This document shows, piece after piece, positions 44,863 through 56,433 of a stretch of DNA of 64,000 bases. The DNA is from Hevea brasiliensis (taxonomy: Eukaryota > Streptophyta > Magnoliopsida > Malpighiales > Euphorbiaceae), in the NCBI RefSeq assembly GCF_030052815.1, contig NC_079505.1:19068643-19132642 (forward strand), written 5' to 3'. Each line of letters begins with the position of its first letter. The first letter of the stretch is position 1. The notes beneath the pieces are model-generated. The model did no database searches. It saw only the letters and a list, made by a program, of their open reading frames with translations, and was not told the origin of the DNA. The translations under genes were made by a program, and so were the position numbers.

Positions 44863-46753
44863 TTACATCGGCCTAGGCTCCGGGAGGTTCTTTATAATGA
44901 GATGACATTTTCTGAGATACTCATATAACCTTTCCTCTTGTTTGGCAGGGTCGAATGCTTTCAGAGTATATTCGGATTCAGGTAATAGTTCTTGTTTTCC
45001 CTGTGCTATTGTTCTCTCCAGCTGGTCAACATTCTCTTTCAGTTCTTGATAGACAGCAGCTTGTCTTTCTTTCTCTTTCCTTCCCTTAGCACACTCTTTC
45101 AAGATATCGTTGATGAGTAATGCCTGTTCTTTCAATTCGAGCTTCTTCTTTTTGTTTTCTTGTTTATACTCTTCAATGAGTATTTCTTGGTATTTCATTT
45201 TTTCCTGAAGCTTACTATTCTGTACTTCTACTTTTTTTACCACAGCTTGGAGATAGTCTTTTTCCCTTTCCCACCGTACCTCTTGCTCTTCGAACCCCAT
45301 CTTTTCGGCCCTTGCCTCTTCCCTGAGTCTTCTCACCTTTCTTTTAAGGTTCTGCCGTTGGTCCTCCAACTGTTTTATTTGTTCTTGCAGTTGTGAGTTT
45401 TCGGTATTTGCCTTTTGTAGTGAGTCAACCAGACGATTATCAGCTTCTTCTAATAGGACGTTTCGGCGAGGGTTGCTGTCTTCGAATTCTGTAGTTGAGT
45501 GTTCTCGGTCCCTGTCAGCCCTCCATTCAAGATAATCGCGTGTGGCACTTGGACCTTTAGGCGACCTTTCCATCAGAGAGATGTTTTCCCAAGATCTGCG
45601 AGCCATTTTCAACCCTTCCTCTTCCTTGAGCTCATGGTAGAAATGACCTTGGTGGTATTCTTCAATGTTGATTCTGGACTGTGTTGAGCCAAACTGCCTC
45701 ATTACCAATGCCGGAGTGTAACTTGTGTATCCGGTTACTCCGATTAGGGATACCGACTGATTACCTCCCGTGCTGATCAAAACGGATTGGCCTGACGTCC
45801 ACAGTTTCCTCCAACAGTAATCATGGCTATTGAAACTCAAAATCCGTTCCCGCCACTGCTGTTCATTCTTCGGACTGATTACTAACCGGGTCATCTTCTC
45901 GATGGGAGGCTGGTCAAGGTACCAAGTCAATCCCTTTGTCTCCACAGGACACATGTGACTGATAATCCAGAGGTATAACAATTGAGAACAACACTTAATG
46001 GACCCTTTGCCCTGTTGTCTGCAGTAGGTAAGGGTTAATAAGGTCTCCGCAAGAATTGCCGGTATCGGATTGACCTCCTGCCTTTCTACTGCCCAGAATA
46101 CTTCCACCGTGCTGCAGGTTATGATTCCCAATGGTCCCGGGAACAAAATCAGGCCATAGATTCCCAAGGCGAGTGCCACTGAAGCTCGATCCCACTATTT
46201 CTCTTGGAGGTATTGATCTAACCACTTCCTGAGATGTGTCCAATACCAACCATGCGTGTTTCCTTTGACAGTTTCTTTTGACTTTACTTCTTCTGGGGAA
46301 GTACCCAACATATGTGCCAATCGTTTCCAGGTCTGCCTATGCTCGAGGTGTAGGTAGATCCGATTCTGCGATGAATAAGGAATCCCTAGTAATGCCTAAT
46401 ATTCTTCCATAGTGGGAACTGTATCAATATCATTGAAAGAGAATACCCCGTACTTAGGACTCCAAACCGACAGCATGGCCTTTAATGCCGGGATTTGGAC
46501 CTTGACTCGCATTAAGGTCGCAATCCTCCCGTACTTCCCCTCAAATCGTGCCTTGACCTGATCGGGAAGCGACCTCCAACCATTAGACAGACCCTCGAGG
46601 CTGTTCATTCTGACCTCAATTTTATTCAGATCCAATGAAGGTAGTAAGCTAGCATGTGCCTTGGAAACATCATTTTGGGTACCGACTATGAGCTGATTTG
46701 GACCAAAGTTTAGCATTCTGAACCTCTTCTGCCGACTGACTCGAGGATGCCAT
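44863..46753 (-). pseudogene. ORF1 of the Tat/Ogre-type element (DUF7745-like plus coiled coil)
   Basis: Probable start MASSSQSAEEVQNAKLWSKS at 46753; a frameshift near 46690 leads into the long frame. The first part (VWSPKYGVFSFNDIDTVPTM, ALGIYGLILFPGPLG, AILAETLLTLTYCRQ) resembles the plant DUF7745 domain found in retrotransposon-derived proteins. After about 45600 comes a long Glu/Lys/Gln-rich coiled coil, ending LIIKNLPEPRPM. In-frame nonsense codons are TAG at 46396-46398 and 46195-46197. An extra ORF ahead of gag is characteristic of Ogre elements; its function is not known. Confidence 0.7.
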
Positions 46754-47610
46754 GATAAAAATGATGCCTATCCTTTTTACAGACTCTTGGTTTGTTATGC
46801 CTGCGGAAAAACTCGTTAGCAAGATAAATTTGGGTAATTTTGAATCATACTGTTGACAGGGAGACACATACACATTTATCAAAGTAGTAAAATGTGTAGG
46901 TGTTTCAGTAGAATTCAAGATTACCCTCACAAAAACGAATAAAAAGAAACTGAGGCAGAATAGGGTAAGAGTAAGTATGCCCCTTCTGTCCTAGAATAGG
47001 GAGACTCCTGATACCGGATGAGCGCTACCTAATTGGATAGCTCTATCTTATAAGGTAGCTTACTACGGCTTTCAGCTATCGTGATAGTTTAGCTCAGGAT
47101 CTAATTTTCTAAAAGCCACAGGTTCCCAAATTGCCCCTATTGTAAACAGTAGAGCCCCATTCTATAACCATGATATTATCGGGAAAATTCCACGGGTATC
47201 ACGGTGAATAGAACGAGTTTCAATTTGAGCAGAAGCCTTCACGGATACTAACGGGGTAGAACCCACTGCACGCTACATGACCCCCTCCTACTTTCCTAAA
47301 AGGGTAAGAAAGCCCGGGTATAGGGCCGAAGTGTGTGAGGACATCGTGTGAGTGTTCAGTGTGTGAAGGGACACCTTTACCTCTTCCCGATTCAGGGGGA
47401 TTTTATTTTTCCCATTTTTTCTTTTTTTTTTTTTCGAAGAGCGCTGTAAGGAGTAAAACAAGCAAAACAAGCGAAACAGTTAGTAGGAATAAACAATAAT
47501 TAACGCATAAAATATTGCCAGGTGAGCCCACCTAACTATAATTTGATCGAAAAATTAAATCTACTTTTGGACCTCTAGACCGGGGTTAAGTCATACCGGG
47601 TCCCCAGCGG
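46754..47610 (-). other. 5' leader of the Tat/Ogre-type element
   Basis: Non-coding sequence between primer site and ORF1. It contains a second TTTTACTCCTTACAG word (ending near 47446), identical to the one before gag. Confidence 0.5.
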
Positions 47611-47628
47611 AGTCGCCAAGCTGTCGCA
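47611..47628 (-). promoter_or_regulatory. Primer binding site, probably tRNA-Arg type
   Basis: Minus strand TGGCGACTCCGCTGGGGA begins three bases after the LTR end. This word is typical of Tat/Ogre-type elements, for which an arginine tRNA primer has been reported; the tRNA match was not computed here. Confidence 0.7.
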
Positions 47629-48027
47629 AGGAGTTTTGCGGTCGCCTGGACGAACCCTCACCGAAGTGGAAAAAAATGAGGAGTCGCCACTTTAATTTTG
47701 AGGGAAACTAAATAAAACCATTTGTGAAGATAAATTGAAATGAAACCACTTCAAGACAGAGATTCTAGGTTCGGGGTCCGTAAACGGGTGGGGAAGGTGT
47801 TAGGCACCCCACCTCGTCCCTTAATAAGGGTAAGTAGATTTAACTTTGCATTCTTTATAAATTAGTTAGGAGGGCTTGAATGGAAATGTTAATTCTTTTA
47901 ACCAAAAGGAATATTTGATTTTTCACTAAATTCGGATTACCCAGATACATAAGTAAATGAGACAACCTTAGTGAATTACCGTTGTACGTTTATTTTGCTT
48001 GAAAGGGCTATTAGGTTAAAATTCAAT

Positions 48028-48541
48028 TTGAGAATCGGATAAGAACTCTCCTCCGATCTCTTTTAGTTAAAATTTTGGGTGGAGAATCGGATAAGAACTC
48101 TCCTCCGATCTCCTTTTAAATATTTATTAAAGTTTTTAGGTGAGAATCAGATAAGAACTCTCCTCCGATCTCCTTTTAAATATTTATTAAAAATTTTTAG
48201 TTTGAGAACCAGATAAGAACTCTCCTCCGATCTCCTTTTAAATATTTATTAAAAATTTTAGTTTGAGAACCGGATAAAAACTCTCCTCCGAACTCTTTTA
48301 AATATTTATTAAAATTTTTAGTTTTGAGAACCGGATAAGAACTCTCCTCCAAACTCTTTTAAATATTTATTAAAATTTTTAGTTTGAGAACCGGATAAGA
48401 ACTCTCCTCCGATCTCTTTTAAATATTTATTAAATTTTTAGCTTGAGAACTGGATAAGAACTCTCCTCCGATCTCTTTTAAATATTTATTAAAATTTTTA
48501 GTTCGAGAACCGGATAAGAACTCTCCTCCGATCTCTTTTAT
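48028..48541. repeat. 60-bp tandem array, right LTR (9 units)
   Basis: Same nine-unit array as at 30970-31484, with scattered substitutions, so the array predates insertion. Confidence 0.95.
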
Positions 48542-49549
48542 TTTAATAGGACTCGGATAAAGGCTCTTCCGATCTCTTCGAAATTTGATCACAGCTACAT
48601 ATCATAAGAGTCTAAGTTTAAGAGTTCTAGTATTCAAAGATGCCCAGGGTCGTAATAAGACTTCTTTTAACTCATTGATACTTTGTGACTAAATAAGGGA
48701 TGCCGGACTGAATTTTACCGACCTCCCATATGGTCGCCTTGCCAGTATCTTATCTGTTCCATTTTACTTATCTGAGATTTGATTGTTATTCCGTCTTATG
48801 GTGTATTGCCGGCTCGCCTTCTACGTCAGCCTAGTGATTCAATTTGGCTATTTCCTTTGACGTGTTATTTAGACCCTCTTTTTCAAAGAGACCCCTAAAA
48901 TACAGTTATCTATGTTTTATCCTAACCGCTTATATATTATTCGGGACTAGATGACTTACGTTCAAAAATAACAAAGATCAACAAAAATATGGGTGGGCCG
49001 ACGCGGAAGCAAACTAGAGCACAACCTATCTTGGCATTTTTCAAGTGTGATATGACCTTAAAGAAAATAACATACATAAAAAGAAGAAAGGAAATACGTA
49101 AAACAAGAACTAAACTTAATAAAATGGCAATATGAACACTGACCTGTAAGGAGTCGAATCTAGTGAGCTAACTACAGAATCACAGAATGTAATAAAATCG
49201 CAAGTTGATAGCCAGGAGACTAAGGTTCGCCTTGGAACAAAGAGTACTTCACAACATGCAATCGAGTCAGAATCATACCCGAGTTTTAAACAAGATTGAG
49301 TATGGACGACGGAGATGAAAATAAAGATAACCAGGAACTGAAAAATGTGAACGCTACAGGATAATGAACGAGCCGAAAATGAAGAGTTTCAGTGTTCAAA
49401 ATCTTTTAAGAAAACACTTAAAGAAACTGGTTCCAAAAGCTCTTCTTATGAAAGCAGAGTAACGATCTGAATTGAATTTCAGAGTTCTTCCACTATAGTA
49501 ACAACCTTCCTTTTTTTCCGTCCGTCCCTTGAACAGTTTTTCATGCAGG

Positions 49550-49557
49550 TATTTATA
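49550..49557 (-). promoter_or_regulatory. Minus-strand TATA box, right LTR (active 5' position)
   Basis: Counterpart of 32488-32495. In this LTR it would drive the ORF1-gag-pol transcript leftwards. Confidence 0.6.
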
Positions 49558-50187
49558 GGAACCGGGTGTTCTCCATGAAGGGTCAAGATCTATTTTGAGA
49601 GAGATGGAGGGTCAGGATTTCAAAGGACATGATCGGATGTTTGAGAATTAAAGAGAATCAAAATGAACGGCCGAGATCATTCTCAGGATACTTGTCCTTT
49701 TCTTCTTCTAATCTGACGGTCCGAAACTTCGTTAACCTGGGCGATCCAAGGGCTGGGAATAAAAGGCGCCGGTCTTGTCGTCTTCTCCTTTGATCTAAAG
49801 GCTCTGGACTCGTCCTTGCAAGTGAGACCAACGGTGGAGATTGGGATGTACAGGACTGTCATGACATACTCTGGCACCTGTCAGCATTGTGGGCGATTCT
49901 CAGGCGTGCGGTAGAGATTTCGTCTGCAACGCTTTAACTACCTTGGTTCTGATTCTGACGACGGTTATTGGGATTTGTCTTATTCTCTTTGTCTTCCGAT
50001 CTCCCCTCTTTCTAATCTTCTTGACACGCGCCCTTTTCGATCTTTCATACCGGTCTCCCCTCTTTCGATCTCTATCATTCCGATCCTTTCCTTAGTCAGG
50101 CCCGATCCGGTCAAAGGATTAATTTCCCCCCGATTCCCGAAGCGTCCGCTTCATTTTCTGCTTAGCAATATATGCCTGATTTCTCCC

Positions 50188-50195
50188 TATATATA
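50188..50195 (+). promoter_or_regulatory. Plus-strand TATA box 1, right LTR
   Basis: Counterpart of 33126-33133. Confidence 0.45.
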
Positions 50196-50310
50196 CCCCT
50201 GACAGAAGAGACTTCCCTCATTCGATTTTCCTCTCTCCCTTCTTACTTTCCTGTTCTAGCTGCTCCGGCAGTAATTTTGGCTATGACTGTGGCTTTTGAT
50301 CCCTTTCCGA

Positions 50311-50603
50311 TGGACTTCTTTATTCCCCGACTGAAAATTTACGATCCCGGTGATCGAATAATTGCGATAACCTTATCTGATGATGGTGGGAGAACTGGAT
50401 CGCAGACCTCGATCGTGCCGATCTCGAGTCGTTCGACCGGTATAATCGGCGAACCGATTTCGGCCGAGAAAGCTGCTAATGTTCCGCCGACCCTTGGCGG
50501 TTGCTTTTCCAAGTTTATTCGGCTTCTCACCACATTGAGTGTTCCGACAGCGGCTTTCCTCCACATTGGGTGTTTCGACAGCGGCTCGGTTCCTGGTCGG
50601 TGA
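50311..50603 (+). CDS. Small conserved LTR ORF, right copy
   Basis: Counterpart of 33249-33541, again open for 97 codons from MDFFIPRLKIYDPGDR. Differences include conservative and non-conservative substitutions but no stop or frameshift. No family recognised. Confidence 0.25.
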
Positions 50604-50671
50604 CACCCTTTGGATCAATCACAATGTAGGCTTTGACATAGGCCCTTTAGATAGGATGTTCCGCTGATCTT

Positions 50672-50912
50672 TAGAGATCGCCCAAATGATGTAATTAGAC
50701 CTTTAATGTAATCCGATCTTGAGATCGTCCAAATGATGTAATCTGACTTTTTGGAAATGTAATCCGATCTCTTGAGATCGCCCAAATAATGTAATCTGAC
50801 TTTTTGGAAATGTAATCCGATCTTTTGAGATCGCCCAAATGATGTAATCTGACTTTTTGGAAATGTAATCCGATCTCTTGAGATCGCCCAAATGATGTAA
50901 TCCGATCTTTTG
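50672..50912. repeat. 53-bp tandem array, right LTR (5 units)
   Basis: Counterpart of 33610-33850. Confidence 0.9.
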
Positions 50913-51155
50913 GAAATAAAAATCTTATTTCGCCAATTATCATCTTATTGATTATTTTCCGATCTCTGATGTGTTTGTCCGATCTGGTTCCTAACTAAAC
51001 AACCCTTAAAAATATTTATCTTACTATGCCGATCTCCAGTTAACCGATCTCTTTATGTAATTTTGGAATATTCGAGAGACGTGTCAGAACAGCTGGCGAG
51101 TCCCGCTAACCGATGCATTGCCTGGAACATCGTGAGCATTAAATGCTCGGACGAG

Positions 51156-51163
51156 TATAAATA
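51156..51163 (+). promoter_or_regulatory. TATA box of the antisense LTR gene, right copy
   Basis: TATAAATA, 164 bases before the ATG at 51320; surrounding bases match the left LTR. Confidence 0.7.
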
Positions 51164-51319
51164 GGGGTGGGGTTTAGCCAGTTGCTCTCTTATGCCACTT
51201 TCAGTCTCTCGCGAATAGTTCCAAAATTCTCTCGATTTTTCAAGCTCTTCCGACACCGATCAAGCTCCGGTAAGGGTTTTGATCCTTCTTTTACTTTAAG
51301 TTCTTTATTTCTTTTGAAA

Positions 51320-53186
51320 ATGAGCGGCGCCGAAGGTCAAAGGGCAGCAAGCCCACTTTCCGTCCACGTTTCGTGGTCATCAGATGAAGTAGAGGTGGTC
51401 GGGCCAAGCGCGCGACCCGCACCTCCTAGGGTCCCCGTTCCAGCTCAGGGGCAAACAGCATCATCAAGGCATGCGCCTTCTTCAGGGAGAGAGAACCTTC
51501 CTATGGACGAGCTGCCGTCAATCTTGCAAGAAACCGACCTGCAATCGTTCAGCCAGGAGTACAACATCCGGCCCGATTCATATGAACTCATCCGGTGTCA
51601 CGGCGATCACCGAGCCGATCACTTCTTCGAAGAGAACGATATGATCATGATATACGAGGAACAATTAAAAGCCAGACTGCGGTTCCCTCTCGATGACTTT
51701 TTCAAAGAAGTTTTAAAATTTTTCCAAGTGTGCATCGCCCAAGTTCATCCGAACTCGTGGCGGATTTTAGTAGCCTTCCGAGGTCTCTGCCGAGCTAAAG
51801 GATTCTGTCCTACACCTAAAGTATTTGCCGAGCTGCATAGATTAACCCGTCGAAAAGACGACGAGTACTGGTTCTTCCAGGCGAAGCCACATTGCGGGCT
51901 TTTCACCGATCTGCCTTCCTCCTTGAAAAATTGGAAGAATCGCTTCTTCATTCTAAGAAGCAAAATTCCGAACGGCTTTGAGGGTTTCCCTCGTAGCTGG
52001 CTACACCTAGGCCCCTCAATTCCGAAGTGACTAGTATTGAATGGGGAGGAAGGCCTGATGGTGATGGAGCTGAAAGAACAGGCGAGCAGAGAGAAGTTCT
52101 CTTGCTTGGACGCAGTGACTGTCGAACTTCATCACTGGACAATGCAACTAGTCACGGGCCAAGATCGCGAGCTTCCGCTCTCTGACCTCGGCATCGGTAT
52201 TTTCTAAATCTCAGATCTCGGGACCTTAGCGATCTCACTGACCTCTCTTTTGTGCAGGTATGACAAGAGACGAAGCCTCCAAGGAGAAACGGAAGCGAAA
52301 GAGGGAGATCTCCCGAAAAGTACGGGAGATGAAGCAAGCCGAGGAAATGCAGACACCCAGGCATGAGCCCGGGGAAATACAAGAAGGCCCGCTTCAACCT
52401 TCGGGACCGGCGGTCGAAGAAGTGGTCCGATCCCCTCCTCGCCGAGAAGAGCCGCCTCCACCTCCTCCAGTTGCTCCGAGCACCGAAGGGGGTTCTTCTC
52501 AACCTTCTGTGAGGCCCCTTTCTCGTGGCGCTCAAGTGCTGGTCGCTTCCCTGGAGAAGAGCCGGACTGTTCGGGAGAACCCAGGTTTTGCCAAAGTCTT
52601 GGGGTCTTCCATCTGCCTTCGGGAAGACAGGGATAGGCTGTCTCCGGATACTCTTGATAACATCTTAACCAAATGCATGAGCCTGAACGTGGAGTGCTTG
52701 GTGAATCAGCACATAGTTCGGGAAAAAGCTCACCACCTGGGTAAGGAGGTCGAGAAGAAGAGTCAGGAAGTGGCTTCCCTTCGATCCCAACTCTCATCCA
52801 CTCAAAGCTATATATCCGATATCGAGGGGCAGATGAAACTTTATGAGGATAAGCTAGCTGAGCAGACTCGTGTTCTGGCTGAGCGAACTCGTATTCTGGA
52901 AAAAATTCAGGCGCTTTGGGCTGATGAAGCTGCTCAACTCGCTCACCTTGCTGAGGAGCTCAAAGCGAAAGAGGAAGAGATGGTGACTGGAGTGGCCGAC
53001 GCTTATGTGAACGCCCACAGAGATCTCCTGGAGGAGCTTAAGAAGCGTTACCTTGAGGAGGACTTCTCTTGGATGGCCAACCTGTCTCCCGAGGATGAAG
53101 GTGAAGAGAGTGAGGAGGAGGCTGAGGGTGAGAGGGGAGACGGACAAAATGTAGATCAGGCTGGGGGTGATCCTCTAGCTGAATAA
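51320..53186 (+). pseudogene. Antisense LTR gene, two exons, copy in right LTR
   Basis: Exon 1 51320-52196, intron 52197-52257, exon 2 52258-53186, about 601 codons in total. The domain order matches the left copy: gypsy-type transposon domain, Pro-rich linker, coiled coil (QVASLRSQLSSTQSYISDIE; LAEQTRVLAERTRILEK), acidic tail EEEAEGERGD. Exon 2 is fully open to its natural stop. Exon 1 has a TGA at 52028-52030 where the left copy has CGA (Arg), a CpG transition. So each LTR copy has one different nonsense codon. An AATAAA word about 20 bases after the stop (near 53208) could serve polyadenylation. Confidence 0.8.
52197..52257 (+). other. Intron of the antisense LTR gene, right copy
   Basis: 61 nt with the same donor and acceptor as the left copy; phase preserved. 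Confidence 0.7.
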
Positions 53187-53805
53187 CTTGCACAAATTTT
53201 TGAAATGAAATAAAATGTAATGCCTCTTTTGTTCGATGAATGGTTGTGATCGGGAAAATTTCTAAATTATTAAACACTTGATTGTCTGAGTATGTTGAAA
53301 TAACTGAAAGTGATTATTAACCTAAGTGTGAGAGATCGGAAAACACAATGAGCATGAGATCGGTAAGGAACCAACGCTAAACGGGACTTAATTAAAATTG
53401 AAAATTTGGCTTGAACATTTAAGATCGGGATCATCATTAAACCGGAACGGAACCTTTGATTATTCCTAAACTTTTGAAAGGGAGATCAGCAATGAAACTG
53501 GTAACAAAGATCTAGTGTTAGTTTAATTTCTTTTGTGAAAAGAGATCAGGAATATACTTGACTGGTCAGGAGATTCGACAATGGGTTTGAGAGATCGGTG
53601 AATGATTTAATAGACCGGTAAGGCTTTGACTGATATGAGGACTTAGCATTGATTTAATTCCTTGTGAGGAGAGATCGGAAATGTAGTTATCTAGCAAAGA
53701 GAGATCGGGAATGTAATTGGCTGTCAAAGGAAGGCTTAGTACTGGGGATCGGTTTCAAAGTTTATTGATTCTGGGGATCGGCCAAAATATGGTGTCGACA
53801 AACAA

Positions 53806-55828
53806 GAAGGATAACTTAAAGAAATTTGATGCTAAATCCGATGAAGGAATATTTCTTGGGTATTCAGCAAAGAGTAAAGCCTATAGAGTGTTCAATAGAA
53901 GAACTTTAGTTATTGAGGAAACTATTCATGTTTTGTTTGATGAGACTAACCCTTCTATCAGAAAGAAAAATGTTTGTGATGATAATAATGAGCAAGTTTT
54001 TGGAAAAGAAAATATAATATCAAGTCAAAAAGTGGAACAAATTGATGACAAAGATGAAGAAACTCAAGGAGAAACCACAATAGATGTCCATAATGCCAAT
54101 AAAGATCAAATCAATGAAGAAATGCCAAATTTGGAAGAATTACAAGTAAATGAGCCCCAACATGAAGATTTACCTAAAGAATAGAGATTCCATAGAAATC
54201 ATCCCCAAGAAGACATTATTGATGATCCATCTCAGAGGATGATGACTAAAGCACAATTGAGAAGATATTTTGGTAATGTTGCTTTTGTTTCACAAATTGA
54301 ACCTAAATGTTTTGAAGATGCTCAAAATGATGAAAGTTGGATTCTTGCCATGCAAGAAGAGCTAAATCAATTTGAGAGAAATAAAGTTTGGAATTTAGTG
54401 CCTAAACCAAAAGATCATTCAATTATTAGTACTAAATGGGTTTTTAGAAACAAAATGGATGAAAAAGGCAATGTTATTAGGAACAAAGCTAGACTAGTGG
54501 CTCAAGGCTACAACCAAGAGGAAGGGATTGATTTTGATGAAACCTTTGCTCCGGTTGCTAGAATTGAAGCTATTAGAATGTTGTGTGCCTTTGCATGTTA
54601 CAAGGACTTTATGCTTTATCAAATGGATGTCAAGAGTGCATTTTTAAATGGTTATATTGATGAGGAAGTGTATGTTGCACAACCTCCAGGCTTTGAAAAT
54701 CATGAGTATCCAAATCATGTTTATAAACTTACTAAAGCTTTATATGATTTAAAACAAGCTCCTAGAGCATGGTATGAAAGGCTTAGTAAATTCCTTTTAC
54801 AAAATAATTTCCAAAGACGCAAAGTGGACACAACACTTTTTGTTAAGAAGCATCATAATGATATGCTCATTGTGCAAATTTATGTTGATGATATAATTTT
54901 TGGTGCTACTAACGAATCTCTTTGCAAGAAATTTTCTAAGATTATGCAGAATGAATTTGAGATGAGCATGATGGGTGAGCTCACATTCTTCCTTGAACTT
55001 CAAATTAAGCATATGAAAGATGGCATCTTCATAAATCAATCAAAGTACATCAAGGATATGCTAAAGAAATTTAAAATGGAAGATTTGAAGAGCATGGGCA
55101 CTCCTATGAGTTCAACAATTAAAATGGACAATGATGAAAAAGGTAAAGAAGTAGATACCAAGCTTTATAGAAATATGATTGGCTCTCTTTTGTACCTTAC
55201 TGTATCTAGACCAGACATACACTTTAGTGTTTGCTTGTGTGCAAGATTTCAATCATATCCAAAAGAATCCCATTTAAGTGCAGTTAAAAGGATCTTTAGA
55301 TATCTCATTGGCACATACTCAATTAGTTTATGGTATCCAAAATGTGAATCATTTAATCTTGTTGGTTATAGTGATTCCGATTTTGCTGGAAGTAGATTGG
55401 ATAGAAAAAGTACTTCAGGCACTTGTCAATTTCTTGGTCTTGCACTAGTTTCTTGGCACAGTAAGAAACAAACTTCAGTAGCTTTATCTATAGCTGAGGC
55501 AGAATATATAGCTGCTGGTAGTTGTGTTGCTCAAATTTTATGGATGAAACAACAATTGGAAGATTTTGGTTTAAAATATAATCTTGTTCCAATTAGGTGT
55601 GATAACACAAGTGCCATAAACTTGATCAAAAATCCAGTCCAACATTCAAGAACAAAACATATTAAGATCAGACATCATTTTGTTAGAGATCATGTCCAAA
55701 ATGGAAATATCAAAATAGAATTTGTTGCCTCCGAAGATCAACTTGCTGATATTTTTACAAAACCACTTAATGAGGAAACTTTTTGTAAAATTAGACGAGA
55801 AATTGGCATGAGTGAACCACTTGCTTGA
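53806..55828 (+). pseudogene. SIRE-type pol, 3' half (RT, RNase H)
   Basis: Resumes in phase with the 5' half once the 23.2-kb insertion and one AACAA copy are discounted. Order: FDAKSDEGIFLGYSAKSKAY, the integrase-RT linker; acidic linker with a TAG at 54182-54184 where Trp is usual in this family; then [51 protein letters not shown], catalytic YVDDIIFG; copia RNase [31 protein letters not shown] and LADIFTKPL. Ends at 55828. One nonsense codon is the only visible lesion in this half. Confidence 0.93.
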
Positions 55829-56433
55829 AATTTAAGTCATAGTAATTTAATATATTTGCATTTTATCCAATATGAGAGTAATTTGCTGTGATATAAGTTT
55901 GCTGAGAAAACTCTAAAGAACATTAGCTAACTTGTTTGTGTACTCGAGAAATTAGTTTACTAAGTTGTATGCTAAAGTTGCGTGACTAAAATTAGTTTGC
56001 TGTATCGTGTACTGTTCAAATTTCAAACCAAAAAGTGATTGTGCTTGAAATTCTCTGCGTGTCCAGCAATGCACTTACCTATTCACATTTGGTATCACAT
56101 TCTCAGTGTTGTGTCAGACATATAGAAATATATATTTGTGCATATAAAGATAGATAGACATATTTGAAATAAAAAATAAAAAAAAGGGGGGAAAATAAGT
56201 TCAGATAAAGTACACTAGAATAGAAAAGCGCGGGACTCAAGAAAACTTAAAACCTCTGCTACACGAAACCGTCACCCTCTCTCCTCTGCATTGGTTTACG
56301 ATAATTACACCTCCAAAATTTTTTTTCAGCAAAACAAACCCATTTTCATCAGACCGCTCATCTCTCTTCTCTTCTTCATTCATCACTTACCGAAAGCCAT
56401 TTTACATTTCACCATTTTTTTTATTTTTCATCG
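55829..56433 (+). other. Spacer between pol and the env-position ORF
   Basis: No coding region. Contains TTAGTTTGCTAA-like words (55890-56010) similar to those in the LTR and after the env-position ORF, and a C/T-rich stretch before the next ATG. Confidence 0.5.

Larger units (their letters stand above)
30565..53800 (-). mobile_element. Tat/Ogre-type giant Ty3/gypsy element with 6.2-kb LTRs
   Basis: A 23,236-bp element with direct LTRs at 30565-36728 and 47632-53800, both TG...CA, flanked by AACAA (30560-30564 and 53801-53805). Coding is on the minus strand: primer site, ORF1, gag, intron, RT-RNase H, archaeal-type RNase H, integrase, tandem repeats, polypurine tract. The second RNase H, an ORF upstream of gag, an intron before RT and a 3' tandem array are Tat/Ogre lineage features. 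The LTRs additionally carry a spliced gene in the opposite orientation. The protease is missing and many frames are broken. It is the youngest insertion of the nest. Confidence 0.93.
47632..53800 (-). repeat. Tat/Ogre-type LTR (5' LTR in element orientation)
   Basis: 6169-bp partner of 30565-36728, with the same internal arrays, TATA boxes and antisense gene. Confidence 0.95.

Noticed and set aside
44534..44866. Second intron joining ORF1 to gag
   Set aside because: A donor-like GTAAAG and a good acceptor exist, but splicing them gives a frame different from gag.
50695..50943. Repetitive minus-strand ORFs with DRITFPKSQIT-like units
   Set aside because: They are translation of the 53-bp array; units also read in other frames.
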